Shown here piece after piece: positions 1-11,743 of a stretch of 64,000 bases of DNA. The stretch is taken from positions 54,006,592 to 54,070,591 of the forward strand of contig OY743182.1 in NCBI GenBank assembly GCA_963555705.1, given 5' to 3'. The translations under genes and the position numbers were made by a program. Positions within the stretch are counted from its first letter, which is position 1, and the number at the start of each line of letters is the position of its first letter. This DNA is from Ligustrum vulgare. Its lineage: Eukaryota; Streptophyta; Magnoliopsida; Lamiales; Oleaceae. A model generated the notes under the pieces. The model made no database searches. It worked only from the letters and a program-made list of their open reading frames with translations, and was not told where the DNA came from.

Positions 1-108
1 CCCTTTATTTTTCTGGCATGGACTTTAACTTACAATTTTTAGCTTCACCACAAAAATATTCAAATTTAATCAAGATTCAAAATGGCTGCAACCTGAGCCA
101 CAACCAGC
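1..108 (+). promoter_or_regulatory. Upstream/leader region of the ICT1-like gene
   Basis: This is the only upstream sequence in the window for the first gene. It is AT-rich. No TATA box can be assigned with confidence, and the promoter probably extends beyond the left edge. Confidence 0.3.
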
Positions 109-3100
109 ATGTTCCTTGCAAGATCAATTTTCCTCCCCACTCGCTCTTCAGGAATTAACGTAAGTTTCTTCCGCACGGATTTTCCGGCAACGAGTTACGG
201 CGTAGCCTACTGGCCAGCTCATAGCAAGTACGGTATCGTACGTCGCGCATCCAATAACCCCGGCGGCGAGGATAAGAAGACGCCGGCTCGGCTTGCTGAG
301 GTCCAGCGGCTCCTGTACGAATCCGAGGAGCGGTTTAAAGCTGCCGGTGCTGGTGCTGAGCCCGTTCCCAAAATCACACTCGGTATAATTTTATTTTATA
401 TGCTCGGTTGTTGTATTTAATTAACTGACATATTTTCGATTCTAATTCATATTGTGAATTCGTGATCGAAACAACTAAACACGAAGTCTTTCGAGGTAAA
501 GTTCACGCCGATTAAAAATGTAAACAATAGCGTATAAGTTTTTGATGGTTAGCAGACGTGGGAGGATTAGTCACACCCGCTAACCACAAGAAGACCTGTT
601 AAACACCTTACTTAATCATTAAAGTGAGAGGTTTGGAGACTTGGAGTTCTTCTGATTATGTTATTTTTTGGGATTTCCTTCTAATAATGCTACTTCCCTG
701 AAATCCTTGATATTCTACCCCTGATATTGGATAATAATGACTTGGCCAAGAATTGTTTTTTCCTCAGTTGGTTTAGATGTCAAATCAACACATGGTCATT
801 CCTCAAATTTTACTTTCCGCATGCAGATCATGTTAATGTGAGCTATGCAAGGAGTGGCGGGCCTGGAGGTCAAAATGTCAACAAAGGTCTGTGATGATTC
901 ATTTTGTTCGTATCTACAATTTTCATCAGTGATCTTCTACATGTTGCAGACTTTAACTAGATAGTTTCTTAATCTGCAGTAAACACCAAGGTTGATATGC
1001 GATTTAATGTAAAAAATGCTTACTGGTTAAGCGACAGAGTGAGAGAGAAGATTATGCAAATGGTGAGTTACTATTGTCTGCTGTTATGTTCACTATGTTA
1101 TACTCTTCGCAGAGGGCTGAGGACTATGTTTTATCTACATTGTTTGGTTTCCTGGAATGAGTGTTGTGGGATATATCATGTATTGTACTCTTGCTTCCAC
1201 ATTTGCTCTCACTTAGCCCTTGTTTGAGCCCTTATTCAACAAAAATGAATTTTGAAGTAGTGGCTTTTGGAGAATACGTGGTTAAAAAGTAATGAAAATC
1301 TTTGGGTTTACATGCAAATACCTTTTTTAGAATAAGGTAGTAAAGAGAAAAAATAAAAGTAGATCCAGCATCCGCAACACTAGGCCGAAATCTGATTCAA
1401 ATCCAATATAGTGCCTCTGCATCTATGGAAAAAGATAAATTAGCTCTATCCCTCGACTTTTCTACCTAGTCTATTCTGTTATACTTAATCTTTCTTTATC
1501 TTTCATGGTCACATATGACATATCTTTCCTGCTAAGGATTAGGCAATCTTTCTCATGTTACATAAATTCAATTTTTCATTGGTAGAATATGCGGTTGAAA
1601 ATGAATTTGAGAAAAAAATGAGTTTTTTTAATAATGGGGTCAAACATGGGCTTTGTACCTTGGGCATTAAAATTTGTCAATTATTTATGTGTCATCCGGA
1701 CCCATTTTTTTATCCTTCGAGAAAAAGATTCGGTGAAGGGCGGCCATAACTATAACGGACCTCCGGTAGCAAAATTCCTTGTTGGGTAAGTTCCTACCTC
1801 CACGAAAGGTGTAACGCTCTGGGGCACTGTCTCGGAGAGAGGCTCGCATGTCTGTGAAGATGCTAATTACTTGCACCGGTTGGGAACGACGAATCTCTTC
1901 ATGTTAAATAGATCCATTTTGCAAGTTTATTATTACAGGTAGTTCTTCTCTCTTCCGATATGGGATTTTGAATTTATGGAGTAAAGGATTAACATATTTT
2001 TGAAGTTAATCTGTGAGGCCCGGCGAGGTATGACATCTAAATTATAATCTGATTGCTTAAAACTGGATTGGATGTTTGGATATTTGGGTATAGAAACACG
2101 ATTTGTTTATATGGTTTAAAATTGATAATCATAGTCCCAATTTCATCCTGGTTTGTTGATTCTTAAAATTTGAAGTTAGCAAAGAACAAACAAAATTGCC
2201 CTCTCCTCACTCATCGATTCTGGTTTTTAAACCTTTTCTGAGCATATCTTCTCTACTACTGCAAAAAAAAAAAAAAAAATCACTTATAGATAGTGCTTTA
2301 AACAACCCCCCCCCCCCCCCCCCCAACACAGTTATAGTAGATATTTTTATCATGGTTAGAGAAGGGCTAGCTCATAGGAATCTATTTCTATGAACTCATA
2401 AACATAAAATGAGAGGTTTCCAAGAATATGGTAATTCGAGAAGGTTCTAGATGGAAGCAGCACTGATGATGATAACACTGTTGTCTCTTTCTTTGGTTAC
2501 TTTCTGTGTTCACTGAGATGAGACTTAAGAGAAGTGGCTGCTTTGGTTTCCATGCAACTATACACATCCTTCCCATCTCCCTACATCTAAAATCCCCAAT
2601 AAATAATCATAGAAAAAGATTCCCAACATTTGCTGGTGCATAAAATAAATTGTTGTGTGATTCGTTTACAATTTTATTTGTACATCTGAGAACCAATGAT
2701 TATCTTTTTAAAATTGCTAACTTCCACAATATCGACAGGAGAAGAATCGGATCAATAAAGACGGGGAGCTTGTGATTTCTTCAACAAAAACTCGAACTCA
2801 AAAGTTAACATTTACTCACTATGATATGTTTTCTCCTTCGCTTTTGTTGCCAGAACAGTTGCTCACATTCATCTTTTGAAATTAGGGGTAACGTTGAAGA
2901 TGCTTTGGCAAAATTACAGGTACTATATTTTTTAAAAAAAAAAATTACAGGTACTCGTAGAAAATTTAGTATGTTGCCATGCCTTTTTTTTTTTTTGGCG
3001 CAGCAAAAAATGTCGGCTCTACCATCTCACAGAAATTGTAAAAACTAACATCAGGTGTTTAAATCATAGTTTTGGGTAAGAAAATCTAGCTCCCCATGTC

Positions 3101-3367
3101 AATAATTGATTGATGGAACAGGCAATCATTGAAGCTGCTTCATATGTCCCACCTCCTCCTTCAGAAGCGACAGTGAAAAAGATCGCTAAGTTGTAAGTTG
3201 TCGTTTGGATCATTTTTCAAAAATTTATGGATGCAAGTGATTGATTTGGGTCGACTGAGTCTCTCTCATTCAAAAGGTCTGCCATTGGGGAGCAGAAACG
3301 TTTGGACAAGAAGAAAGCCCAATCACAGAAGAAATCACTAAGAAGAAGCCGAGACAGTTGGGACTGA
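109..3367 (+). CDS. ICT1: Organellar peptidyl-tRNA hydrolase ICT1-like (class I release factor family), 7 exons
   Basis: Seven exons join in frame: 109-382, 827-886, 980-1062, 2739-2803, 2859-2919, 3122-3192 and 3277-3367, giving 234 codons plus TGA. The first roughly 60 residues (MFLARSIFLPTRSSG...) are basic and hydroxylated, like a mitochondrial or plastid transit peptide. Exon 2 carries the GGQ motif (residues about 105-107, within SGGPGGQNVNKV), the catalytic signature that hydrolyses the ester bond of peptidyl-tRNA. The end is Lys/Arg-rich (KKKAQSQKKSLRRSRD), as in ICT1/YaeJ proteins that rescue stalled organellar ribosomes through an rRNA-binding basic tail. Length and domain order fit the plant ICT1-type family. 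For exon 5, the second of two nearby acceptors (AACAG) is the one that keeps the frame. Intron 3 is 1.7 kb and full of insertions, but all splice sites are canonical. The start is the first ATG that gives a targeting leader. Confidence 0.9.
1216..1651. mobile_element. Tourist-like MITE in intron 3 of the ICT1-like gene
   Basis: The ends are imperfect inverted repeats, GCCCTTGTTTGAGCCC on the left and the complement of GGGGTCAAACATGGGC on the right. The flanks are TTA and TTT, close to the TTA duplication of PIF/Harbinger MITEs. Subterminal sequence (TTTGGGTTTAC, TTAAAAAGTA) is shared with the shorter element at 55795-55955, so both belong to one family. It has no coding capacity. Confidence 0.55.
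1738..1903 (+). pseudogene. Fragment of organellar (probably plastid) 23S rRNA gene inserted in an intron
   Basis: This stretch reads like a degraded copy of the helix 69 region and flanking parts of large-subunit rRNA: GCGGCCATAACTATAACGG, AAATTCCTTGTTGGGTAAGT, CACGAAAGGTGTAACG, GGCACTGTCTCGGAGAGAGG, then ATGTCTGTGAAGATGC. The ATAACTATAACGG and CACGAAAGG wording is closer to plastid than to mitochondrial 26S rRNA. Relative to the conserved sequence it has point changes and a deletion of about ten bases before ATGTCTGTG. It lies inside intron 3 and is not expected to function; it looks like a nuclear insertion of plastid DNA (NUPT). Confidence 0.8.
2263..2324. repeat. Poly(A) and poly(C) homopolymer tracts
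   Basis: A run of 17 A (2263-2279) is followed by a run of 19 C (2306-2324) in intron 3 of the ICT1-like gene. Run lengths may be uncertain because of sequencing error. Confidence 0.8.
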
Positions 3368-3928
3368 ACTGTATGGATGTATGAAAAAGGTTAGTAAACT
3401 GCTGTGATTCCATTTCAGAGATTCTAACGGTGTTTCATGATCTTGATTTTGCAGTCATTCAACATTACAGTATTGTGAACACAGATATAACCAGCCCTTA
3501 AACCAGTTATTGAGCTGATAAAAAAGGAAGAAGAGCGCCACTTCAAGCATCTCTGCTTTCGGACTTGTTGGATATATAGCATCATAGAAATTGCACCTTT
3601 AGAGACTAATCTAATTGTTATGACTGGTGAATATGAGTCTTTAGATAGAAATTGCAACATTTATCGAGTTTGTGCTGTTCATGTATCTTTATTTGCTGCA
3701 TTGCCTGCAGTCTTGTGAAACTTGTGTTAAATGATGGGTTCTGTTGTATCTCATGTGCTTATATTGATGAAACAGGGTGATGGTATGTCAAATCAAGTGA
3801 AATAGTGAATTTACCTAATCAAATCGAAATTTCGATTTTAAAACTGTTGGTTTGGTTTTCCATGGTTTAGGGTTTCTGGTTGTTTTGAAGTCTACCCATG
3901 TCTGCAAGTTCTTTGGTTTAGGTTTTAA
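3368..3928 (+). other. 3' UTR of the ICT1-like gene and short intergenic DNA
   Basis: After the stop codon, a GGTTAGTAA donor-like site near 3390 and a TTTTGCAG acceptor-like site near 3454 suggest a possible 3' UTR intron. Nothing else is recognised up to the Helitron border at 3928/3929. Confidence 0.35.
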
Positions 3929-4714
3929 CTAGTTATTACCCGTGCGATGGACGATAATTGTAATTCATGAAAGTAATCTAAAAAAAAGAAAGAGAATCTA
4001 TTAATGGTAACATCTAAATAATTTTGACCAGCAGCCATGCAATGAGTTTTGAAAAAGGGTTTAATCTGTGAAAATTGATGCAAGTTAATACCATGCAAAA
4101 GAGCTATTATCTCTTCTACCAAAAATCAACACAAGTACAGAATTCGAATTTTTTAATTAATTTCATTTTTATTTATTGCCTATATTCAAACTGGAGGATA
4201 TAATAGGAAATTTAATCATTTAAGTTGTAAAATTATATAAGGACCCTTACTCGAATTAGAAGAACTTTATGAAGAAGCCAACTTGGGCCGGCCTCCTCCA
4301 AAAAATATTCAACTTGAAAAAAAAAAATTCAAAAAATTATCCAAATAGGTCAAAAGCAGCTTCTAACTCATCAAAAGTCAACCCAACATACCATAAATAT
4401 ACTTTCAAGATGTGCATATGAAAGTAAAATAAACTTGAGATTGCAAATAAATAAATAAACATCCAAATAGATCCACATAACAATTGAAATGATGCAAGAA
4501 ACCATAGATAGAGAAAATGTTCAATGCCTTCTTATTATAATAATTTATTTGGATAGTAAAAGGTAATTTATATGCTTAAATAATAAATGATTGATTTTTA
4601 TGAGTTATTATTAACTTTAAAGAAAATGCAAGTTTAGTAGTTTATTTAATAATATATCATGTTTGATGTAATATTATAAATATAATATTGATTGTGGAAG
4701 GTATCAATATATCT

Positions 4715-4985
4715 CTTAATTTCTGCATTTGTCTCCCTTATTTAATTTTTTCCAACTTTCATTCAAAAACATCAATCACAATAAATATAAATGCGTCTTA
4801 ATCTTAACCCAGAATTTTTTTATTTAAGAAACGATTAAAAAATATTATTGATTCTTAACCATAATGTTGACAATTTTTGTATTTACCTCTCGTATTTAAC
4901 TTTTTTTTCGAATTCTTTCAAAAATATCAATCACATAAATTACAAACGTGTGTTTAATCTTAACCAAACAAATATTTATATTTGA
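4715..4985. repeat. Imperfect tandem duplication of about 150 bp
   Basis: Two neighbouring copies share the order TCTCxxxTATTTAA, TCAAAAA(C/T)ATCAATCACA and TTAATCTTAACC. One starts near 4725 and the other near 4880. They are AT-rich and non-coding, inside Helitron A. Confidence 0.5.
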
Positions 4986-6914
4986 CTAATAAGATTGTAC
5001 TTTTATTTACAATGGGATTTTTGAATGGGATTTTTGAAGGTGTAATGTTTACTTCAATTTGTGATTATCTATTAAGCATATGCTCTTTAATGAAATCATT
5101 ATAGTTTAATAAACTAATTTATAGACAAAACAATTCTTCAAACCACTTTTTAATCACACATTTTCTATTTCCACTTTTCAACCACACATTTTTACATCGA
5201 AAGCATAAATAAATCAATTTAAAATTGCTACAATGTTACCGAACACAATATTAATTTTTTTATATATGTTTTTTACTATATTTCGGTGGTTAATTTGTAC
5301 AATTTTTTTCCTTGTATATTATTGCGATTTTGAATGCATGGATGCACTTCCGAGTTATAAAATGGATCCTCTATTTTGATTGTCACATTAATCAACCATA
5401 TGTTAATATCAGCAACGACAACATCAATAAATTATCACTTGATCTTAATTAAGAAAAGCCACTCAATTAAAATGAAGAAGTGGTGTCTTCATTAAAAAGT
5501 ACACATTAAACATCCAAATTCAACAAAAAAAAAGTTTAAATTCAAAAGGCACCAAAAACGAAAATTCCAAATAAGGAACAAAAATAACAATTCTAAGAAA
5601 TTAGGATTTTTTTTTTTCTTCTTCTTCAGAACTTCTCCCTGCAACGTCACTTGACTCACTTGGATTTGGACAATTTTTTATGGGCATTGACACATCATCA
5701 TTTGAAGAAGAAACCTTCCAACAAAAAAGGGAAAAAAATATTATAAAAAAATATATAATAAATAACGCTAAATTACCAAATTAATAATAAAGAAATAAAA
5801 TGAAAGCAAAATAAGCTAACACGCAGTATATCTAACACAAATATAATTAAAATATGTCAACAAAAAAATCAAAACAAATTTCAAATGCAACGAAAAAAAA
5901 TGAAATATATGTATTTGATAACCTTTTCACCATCAACATCAATTTTATCCAACTCTCAAAAATATGTCCTGACTCTTGAATTCATAAGAATAAAAGTGAA
6001 TCGTTAGCACGAAGTAGATAAACAATTATTATAAATAAAATATACATCCATATATGAGCTTTAGCTCTTATATTTTCAAGTACTTTATCCACTCAGCTGA
6101 ATTTCATACTTCACAACCACTATGCAATAACATGCATCTCCTACTCAAAAGAACATATTCCTAGCCGAGTAAATCTTTCAACTGAATTTGCAACATTGAG
6201 AAACAAAATTATTCAATCCAAAAAAGTAGTAGTTGTTCGTTGAGCAAGCTAAACAAACTTTAACCATATATAAATTGTATTTCATACATCATTTGAACTC
6301 ACATCCAAGTTTCGCCTCAGCTTCAGTGTGCAAAAGAAAAGTCCCAGTTTCTAATCAATGTATGAAGGAAATAAATGACACTACGGTCCACGTCTCACTC
6401 CTCCAATCACCATGATACCTAATGATTAAAAAAAAAAAATCCTAAACCATTGGAAATTTTGATACCTCGTAATAAGTTTGCAAACAAAAATTTGAACAAA
6501 TAATCATAATTAAAAAAAAGAGTAAATCTCCAACCTTGTATTTTCTTCTGAAGATTTGCCAAGTGCCAAAGCCAAAAGTAATGGCTTCTTGTACTAAAAG
6601 CAACACTTTTGACCATGTTGATCTTTCTTTGTTTGAACCTATCGACATTATAACACAAATCGCAAAAAGTCCAGATCATTTTAAAGAAAATATTCTCAAA
6701 TTAAAATTTGAAAATGGAAAGACCCAAATCTTTGAAAAAGGAAAAGTAAAAATACCTTGAGGTTGCTGAGGGACTGTGGAGATACTGGGGGCTATAGTAG
6801 GTGAAATAAATCAAGGTATTTTTACTCAAAATTAGATGACATTTACTTATGCAAAATAAATTGAGGTATTTTTTTCTCTCCCCACTCTTCCCCTTTTATA
6901 TATTAAATAGATAG

Positions 6915-7216
6915 ATGAGCAGACTTAGCTGCTGCAACAACTGCCTCACCAAGACAGAGATATGTAGCAGTTGCTGATGTCCCTGATCCAAGGCCAATTA
7001 GACATAACCTTTTCAAGCTAAGATTGGGAAGCGCCTAAGAACTATTGACTCTCTAGCCTTTCCAGTAAAATCCTTTGATGATGATGCTTCAGACAACAAA
7101 CCACCTAAGCGTAAATCTAATTTTTGTAGTATGATATTCATTGAATTCTCATCTTTGATCATGTCAGTCTCGATTGTGCCTACTGCAAGTATGTCTCCTT
7201 TCCATGCTAACAAATC
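6915..7216 (-). pseudogene. Leucine aminopeptidase (M17 family) N-terminal-domain fragment
   Basis: The minus strand encodes AWKGDILAVG, KDENS, LDLRLGGLLSEAS and DFTGKA, then, after a frame change near 7020, LKRLCLIGLGSG and GEAVVAAAKSA. This succession is the N-terminal domain of plant leucine aminopeptidases, upstream of the metal-binding catalytic domain. Two extra bases after VLR break the frame, and the catalytic domain is absent, so no enzyme can be made. It lies in Helitron A in the same orientation as the other captured fragments. Confidence 0.7.
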
Positions 7217-7425
7217 AATTGTACTTAGACATATAAACACATACCTTTATATAAGTTTGAACACATGTATGAAAATACATATATAAATAGACATTGACAT
7301 GTTCCTTTCACTTAGTGAATGATGCATATAAATGGAAACAGTTAATTCTTAGAATGTGCACAGGGATTGAATCGTGGAACATATAAAACATAAATACCTC
7401 CAAGAAAAAAGATTATAATTTTTAA

Positions 7426-7629
7426 GGGTGCGTTCTTTAAAATTTAATTTGAAATGTTTTGTGTCAAATCAAGGAATTGAAATTATTTGTTGATTTATTT
7501 GTGTTTTCTAGGTAAGATGAAGGGTTAAAAATTGGAGAGAGAAAATGTAAATGGTTAAAAAGTGGTATGAAAAATTGTGTAAATTAAGTTTTTGTAATGA
7601 TGGCAAATTAAATTTTAAAGAACACACCC
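7426..7629. mobile_element. Tourist-like (PIF/Harbinger) MITE, 204 bp
   Basis: Near-perfect terminal inverted repeats of about 25 bp start GGGTGCGTTCTTTAAAATTT on the left. The complement of the right end starts GGGTGTGTTCTTTAAAATTT. The element is flanked by TAA on both sides (7423-7425 and 7630-7632), the 3 bp duplication typical of this superfamily. It is inserted in Helitron A and has no coding capacity. Confidence 0.8.
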
Positions 7630-8117
7630 TAAAGAACATTCTGGCTTCTTCTTGGAGAATGTGTCTCAAAAAAATTGGTGAAATGTTAAAAATAATTACT
7701 CCTTATCATCAAACCCCCACAATCTTGATGGACGTATAAGAACCCAATAATATAAACATCACACACAAACTTCAATTCAAATAAATCAATCAAGATTAAA
7801 AACTAAATAATCTGCATTTATGTGAACAAAAAAAAACACGTAAAACTTAGTTGGTTCACTACAGGAAGCCTTTGATCTCTTCAAAGATTTGATTTTTAAT
7901 CAAACATTATTCTCATGAAGGCATCTTAGCAAATGGTCATACGCGGCAATTTCAAATTCACGTATTAGCAGAAAATCATTAGTCAACAAAATCCAAAACT
8001 AAAAGAGTAAATATATTTCAGGAAAACAAATCAAAACATAATATCACATCAGAGGAGCAGAGCAAGCAATAGTCCTAAATTCAAGTCTCACCAACACTTA
8101 TTCCTAAAGGGGAAAAG

Positions 8118-8922
8118 TGTAGCGACCAAGAACTTTTACGGAATTAAATAATTATTTTTTAAAACTATGAAACGAGTAGCTACGATCTCACCCATTTTTG
8201 AGTAACGCCACGACGTATTCGTCTAGCCAAGTCGAGAAATGTAAAGTCAATTCGATTTTAATTAAATTCCGAATTTCCAAAATTTTATTATTTTAATTAT
8301 TTATTTAAATTATTATTTTTGAAATCATATTAAATTCCAAATTTGATCAATCTCATTTTATCAGTTTATTTCTTCGACTCAGTTAAATTCACGTACGACT
8401 TTCCTCGAATTGCGTGCATTGCTTGTAAATGTCTCATACTACCAACCCCCTCTATCACCTCAATCCCATCCTATACCTAGCCCTACATCACCAACCCCTC
8501 CTACTCTTCAAATCTGATCCCAGCACCTCTTCCTCAACACCATTCCATAACCTCCATCTCCCCCTCTGCTCCACTACCAGCAGCCTCCTCCCAACCCCAT
8601 TGCAGTCACATTTCCAGCAACCAACTCAACCCCATTCCAGCCTCTTCCCTGCTCCAGCAAGGTAAGAACAGCCCTCAACCAACTCATTACACAACCTAGC
8701 AGCCACCACCTCCACAGTCACGGCCAAGAACCACCACTATTGCCTACTGCCTTCCACCATCATGATCATCACCTCGCCCAAACCACAACCATCATCACCG
8801 CCTCAACCAACACCACCACAGTCTCCTCTATACCTCAGTTGAATCATATCATCATCACCACTGCTTCCTCACAACACTGCACCAAACCAACCCATTCCAC
8901 CCCACCTTCTTCTTCGTCGTCG

Positions 8923-8958
<36 letters not shown>

Positions 8959-10772
8959 CCACCACCACCTCCTTCTCCAACCACGTCCAACCACCTCCAC
9001 TGCCATAGCCAAAATCCAACTCACCTCAATCTCAAACCACCACCGTGGTCCTTCATCATCATCATCACCTCAACCACCGTACGAAACCACCACAACCCGC
9101 CGCGACAGCACCTGCACCTTCACCGCCGGACTCATCACCTCCACTGCCCAACTCAAATTCCACCAATCAACCCAAAATCGAACCCAAAGAAAAACCCAAT
9201 AATAGATGAACCCAGTTACCTACCTCAACTGTGGAACCTTTTCAGCCGGAGTATCGCCGGAAAATCGCGATCTAAGCCGCGACGTCGCCTCGGTTCTCGC
9301 ACCAAATCTCTCAAAATTGATCCCCCTTCCTGCCTGTCGCTCGCCTCCACCTTGCGCCGACGTTTCGCCGGAAAAACCGCCAGCTGGAGATCAGTTTCTC
9401 CCCTTTTTCGCCGCCGGTTGCAACACCTCTCCTCCTCCCCTGATCGTGAACTGAGAGAGAGAGAGAGAGAGAGAGAGTAAAGGTTTGGTTTAATATTATT
9501 GATTTTCAAAATTTGCACTTTGGTCCCCAAGTTCCAAAGTTATTTAAATCAGCCCCTACTATTTTAAAACCTATAATTTCAGCCCCTTAAGTTCCAAATG
9601 ATTTTAATAAGCCCTTCATTTTTAAAATCATTTATTTTAAGCCCTACAATTTAATATTCATTTTGAGCTTCGACCCAACCTTTGAAAATTTACATTTTAG
9701 TTCCTCAAGTTTGAAAAGTGTTCATTTTAGTCCATCTACTTTCAAAGTATTCATTTTAGTCCTTCAACTTTCAAATTACTCATTTTAGTCCCTCAACTTT
9801 CAAAATATTCGTTTTAGTCCACGAACTTTCAAAATCAGCAATTTCAATCCCTAAATTTTAAGTAATCATTTTTAAACTATAAATTTCAAAAGACTAATTC
9901 GACTTAATCTTCTAATTTGCTAGACGAAGCCTACGAAGAATTAAAGAATTGAAGTCGTTTCCCGCTTAACTTTGTACTCGTCAAGTTTAAGGTAGACTCG
10001 CCCCTATTAATTGATTTAAATTATGATTGCATGTGAATGTGTATGTTATGTGACTTATGTGAAAGTCATTTTTATGAAAAGAGACGAGAATGTATTTCTT
10101 CGGAAATAATTATATTGTTATACTTGTCATAACTTACTTGCTTAAATGCATGAGAAAGATAGAAGAGAATATCTTGCAAGATAAATGATGATGTTATGCA
10201 TAACATACGTGCCTTAAGTGCACGAGACGATACTACCCACATTCGATGATTTTAAGGAGCCTATGATTTTCAAAGAGAATCCCCGTGCTTTAATGCACAA
10301 GAAGAGACTATCCACACCTTATATTTCTAAAGAGTCTGCATTTATGTGTTCAATTATATTGTAGATTAATTAATGGGCGATGAGTCTACTGAGTATTTCT
10401 ATGAAATGCTCATGTCTATTTTAACAACATTTGCAGATTTCGGAGAGGGTGACAAGTGATGGATGATTGTGACAATAGACGTTAAATGGTTGAAAACCTT
10501 ATTTTAATGATTTTCGTATTTTCAAACATTGGATAATTTTGAGAATTTCAGTTATTTGAGAAATTATGACATTGTCAATTACTTTACAATATTAATGGCT
10601 CGGTTTATTATTTCGAATTGTTTCATAAATGTTTTCAATTTTATCGACCATTACAGTTTATTTAATGTTGCCAAAAATGAATTTCAGTCATTTCTTCCGC
10701 TAAAATATTATTTTAAAAATTAGATCAGACGATGACGTGGTGAACCGGGTATTTAGAACTCGGGGCGCTACA
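8118..10772. mobile_element. Solo-LTR-like element, about 2.65 kb, TGTAGCG...CGCTACA
   Basis: The unit opens TGTAGCGACC and closes GGGGCGCTACA (TG...CA, short inverted ends). Flanks are AAAAG and AAAAT, a 4 of 5 match for a 5 bp duplication. It has no protein domain. The interior holds a Pro/Ser/Thr-coding low-complexity stretch (8430-9000), a TCA microsatellite (about 8915-8958), a GA microsatellite (about 9453-9477) and a minisatellite (9690-9850). A 246-codon open frame at 8740-9480 is low-complexity and not credible as a gene. I interpret the unit as the solo LTR of a large, probably Gypsy-type, retrotransposon inserted in Helitron A. The family assignment is uncertain. Confidence 0.55.
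9690..9850. repeat. Degenerate minisatellite, about 25 bp unit
   Basis: At least five head-to-tail variants of CATTTTAGTCCxTCAACTTT occur here. Looser variants (TTTGGTCCCCAAGTTCCAAA and similar) extend back to about 9515. Confidence 0.75.
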
Positions 10773-11098
10773 AAAATCACTATAATTTTCTAGACACCTT
10801 GTTGTTTATTGGAATAATCAAGGAAACCACTCAAGACTATCAGATGAGGAATCAACTATAAGATTGTGAAAGTTAAGCCATAAATTGTTGATTGTGGAAA
10901 ACAATAGTTGACTTACAGTTCCAGTTTATTTCAAAATTTCCCCATATTCCCATAGTTAGCACAAAGAATTATATGCAGCAGAATTATATATATATATGTT
11001 GCTTCAACTAAATTTAACCAATTACAATAAATTAAGTACTGCTAAAATTTCTGAATGCTTTTGTCTTTTGAAAATGTGAAGAACATTAAAGTATCTAC

Positions 11099-11318
11099 CT
11101 AGATGTAAATTTCCACAAGAGTTGAGGTTCAAATCATTAAGTTCAGGGCAATTCAAATATAATGTCTGCAATGAAACTTCTCTTTATTCATAACACAAAA
11201 TAAGATTAATGAAAAGGACCAACACTTCAAAATAAAGAATGTCAAATACAGAACTCTTCAAACAAAATAGAATCTTACATCTAAGCCAGAACAACCCCAT
11301 AAGCTGAGCTTCTTCAAC
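11099..11318 (-). pseudogene. F-box/LRR-type leucine-rich-repeat fragment, two exons
   Basis: On the minus strand, two exon-like blocks with canonical borders join in frame: 11318-11279 (after AACAG, before GTAAGA) and 11165-11099 (after TTGCAG, before GTAGAT). They encode LKKLSLWGCSGLD and TLYLNCPELNDLNLNSCGNL, two Cys-containing LRRs of the type found in F-box/LRR substrate-recognition subunits of SCF ubiquitin ligases. No F-box and no more repeats follow, so it is a captured fragment in Helitron A. The exact F-box subfamily cannot be fixed from 35 residues. Confidence 0.6.
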
Positions 11319-11376
11319 CTGTTGTGTTTGATGATTAGCTTCTGGCACAATTCACAAATGGCCTGCGATTTTTTTG

Positions 11377-11560
11377 AAGAGAAAGGAGGGGGCAAATACG
11401 AAATGGTGAAAATGGCCTTTAGATTTTTTCAATCTCTCCAATTTTTCCAGGTCAGAAAGTTTGAACTCAAAATTAGAACCCAAAAATCATGCAAAAAAAG
11501 CAATATTAGAATCCAAAATCAAGGGAAAACATTACATAATTCATTCACTCAAGTAAATCC
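11377..11560 (-). repeat. Internal block shared by Helitrons A and B
   Basis: This block matches 23755-23885 in the other Helitron: TACGAAATGGTGAAAATGGC versus TACGAAATGGTGAAATGGCC, then GATTTTTTCAATCTCT, AGAACCCAAAAATCA and AATCAAGGGAAAAC. In both elements it lies about 600-900 bp inside the 5' (minus-strand) end, so it is probably Helitron-owned rather than captured. Confidence 0.7.
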
Positions 11561-11649
11561 AAATATAATGGCCATCAAACAGGGGCTTAAATCTATAGAA
11601 AAAGGCACAATGACAGAAAGATTACATAGATATCCTGAAAAAAAAATAC

Positions 11650-11743
11650 CTTGGCCTATTTCGAAATCCTCGAAATCATTATCGTCTTCAAATAGATCGA
11701 TCTTTGGGTCCTTAGTCGTCAGGTATGATTGCTTGGTCGTCAT
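11650..11743 (-). pseudogene. DSS1/SEM1 (26S proteasome small subunit) first-exon fragment
   Basis: The minus-strand ATG at 11743 opens a reading frame containing KIDLFEDDNDFEDFEIGQ, ending at a canonical donor (CAAG|GTATTT). DLFEDDxxFExFEI is the conserved acidic start of plant DSS1/SEM1, the proteasome-lid and BRCA2-binding protein. The second acidic block (WEDDWDDDDV type) is not found downstream, so only exon 1 was captured. The CT-rich minus-strand DNA above it (11990-12180) could be a co-captured 5' UTR. Confidence 0.7.

Noticed and set aside
1738..1903. Considered a functional rRNA or ncRNA gene
   Set aside because: It is only about 165 bases of a 2.8 kb molecule, with point changes at invariant positions and a deletion, inside an intron.
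2196..2393. Open frame with a Lys run and Pro run
   Set aside because: It is created only by the poly(A) and poly(C) tracts in intron 3 of the ICT1-like gene.
6419..6760. Overlapping short open frames on both strands
   Set aside because: AT-rich, no recognisable domain and no supporting splice structure.
8740..9480. 246-codon open frame rich in Ser, Thr, Pro and His
   Set aside because: It is made of TCA/CCA/ACC microsatellite-like DNA inside a solo-LTR-like element, overlaps other open frames equally, and shows no domain.
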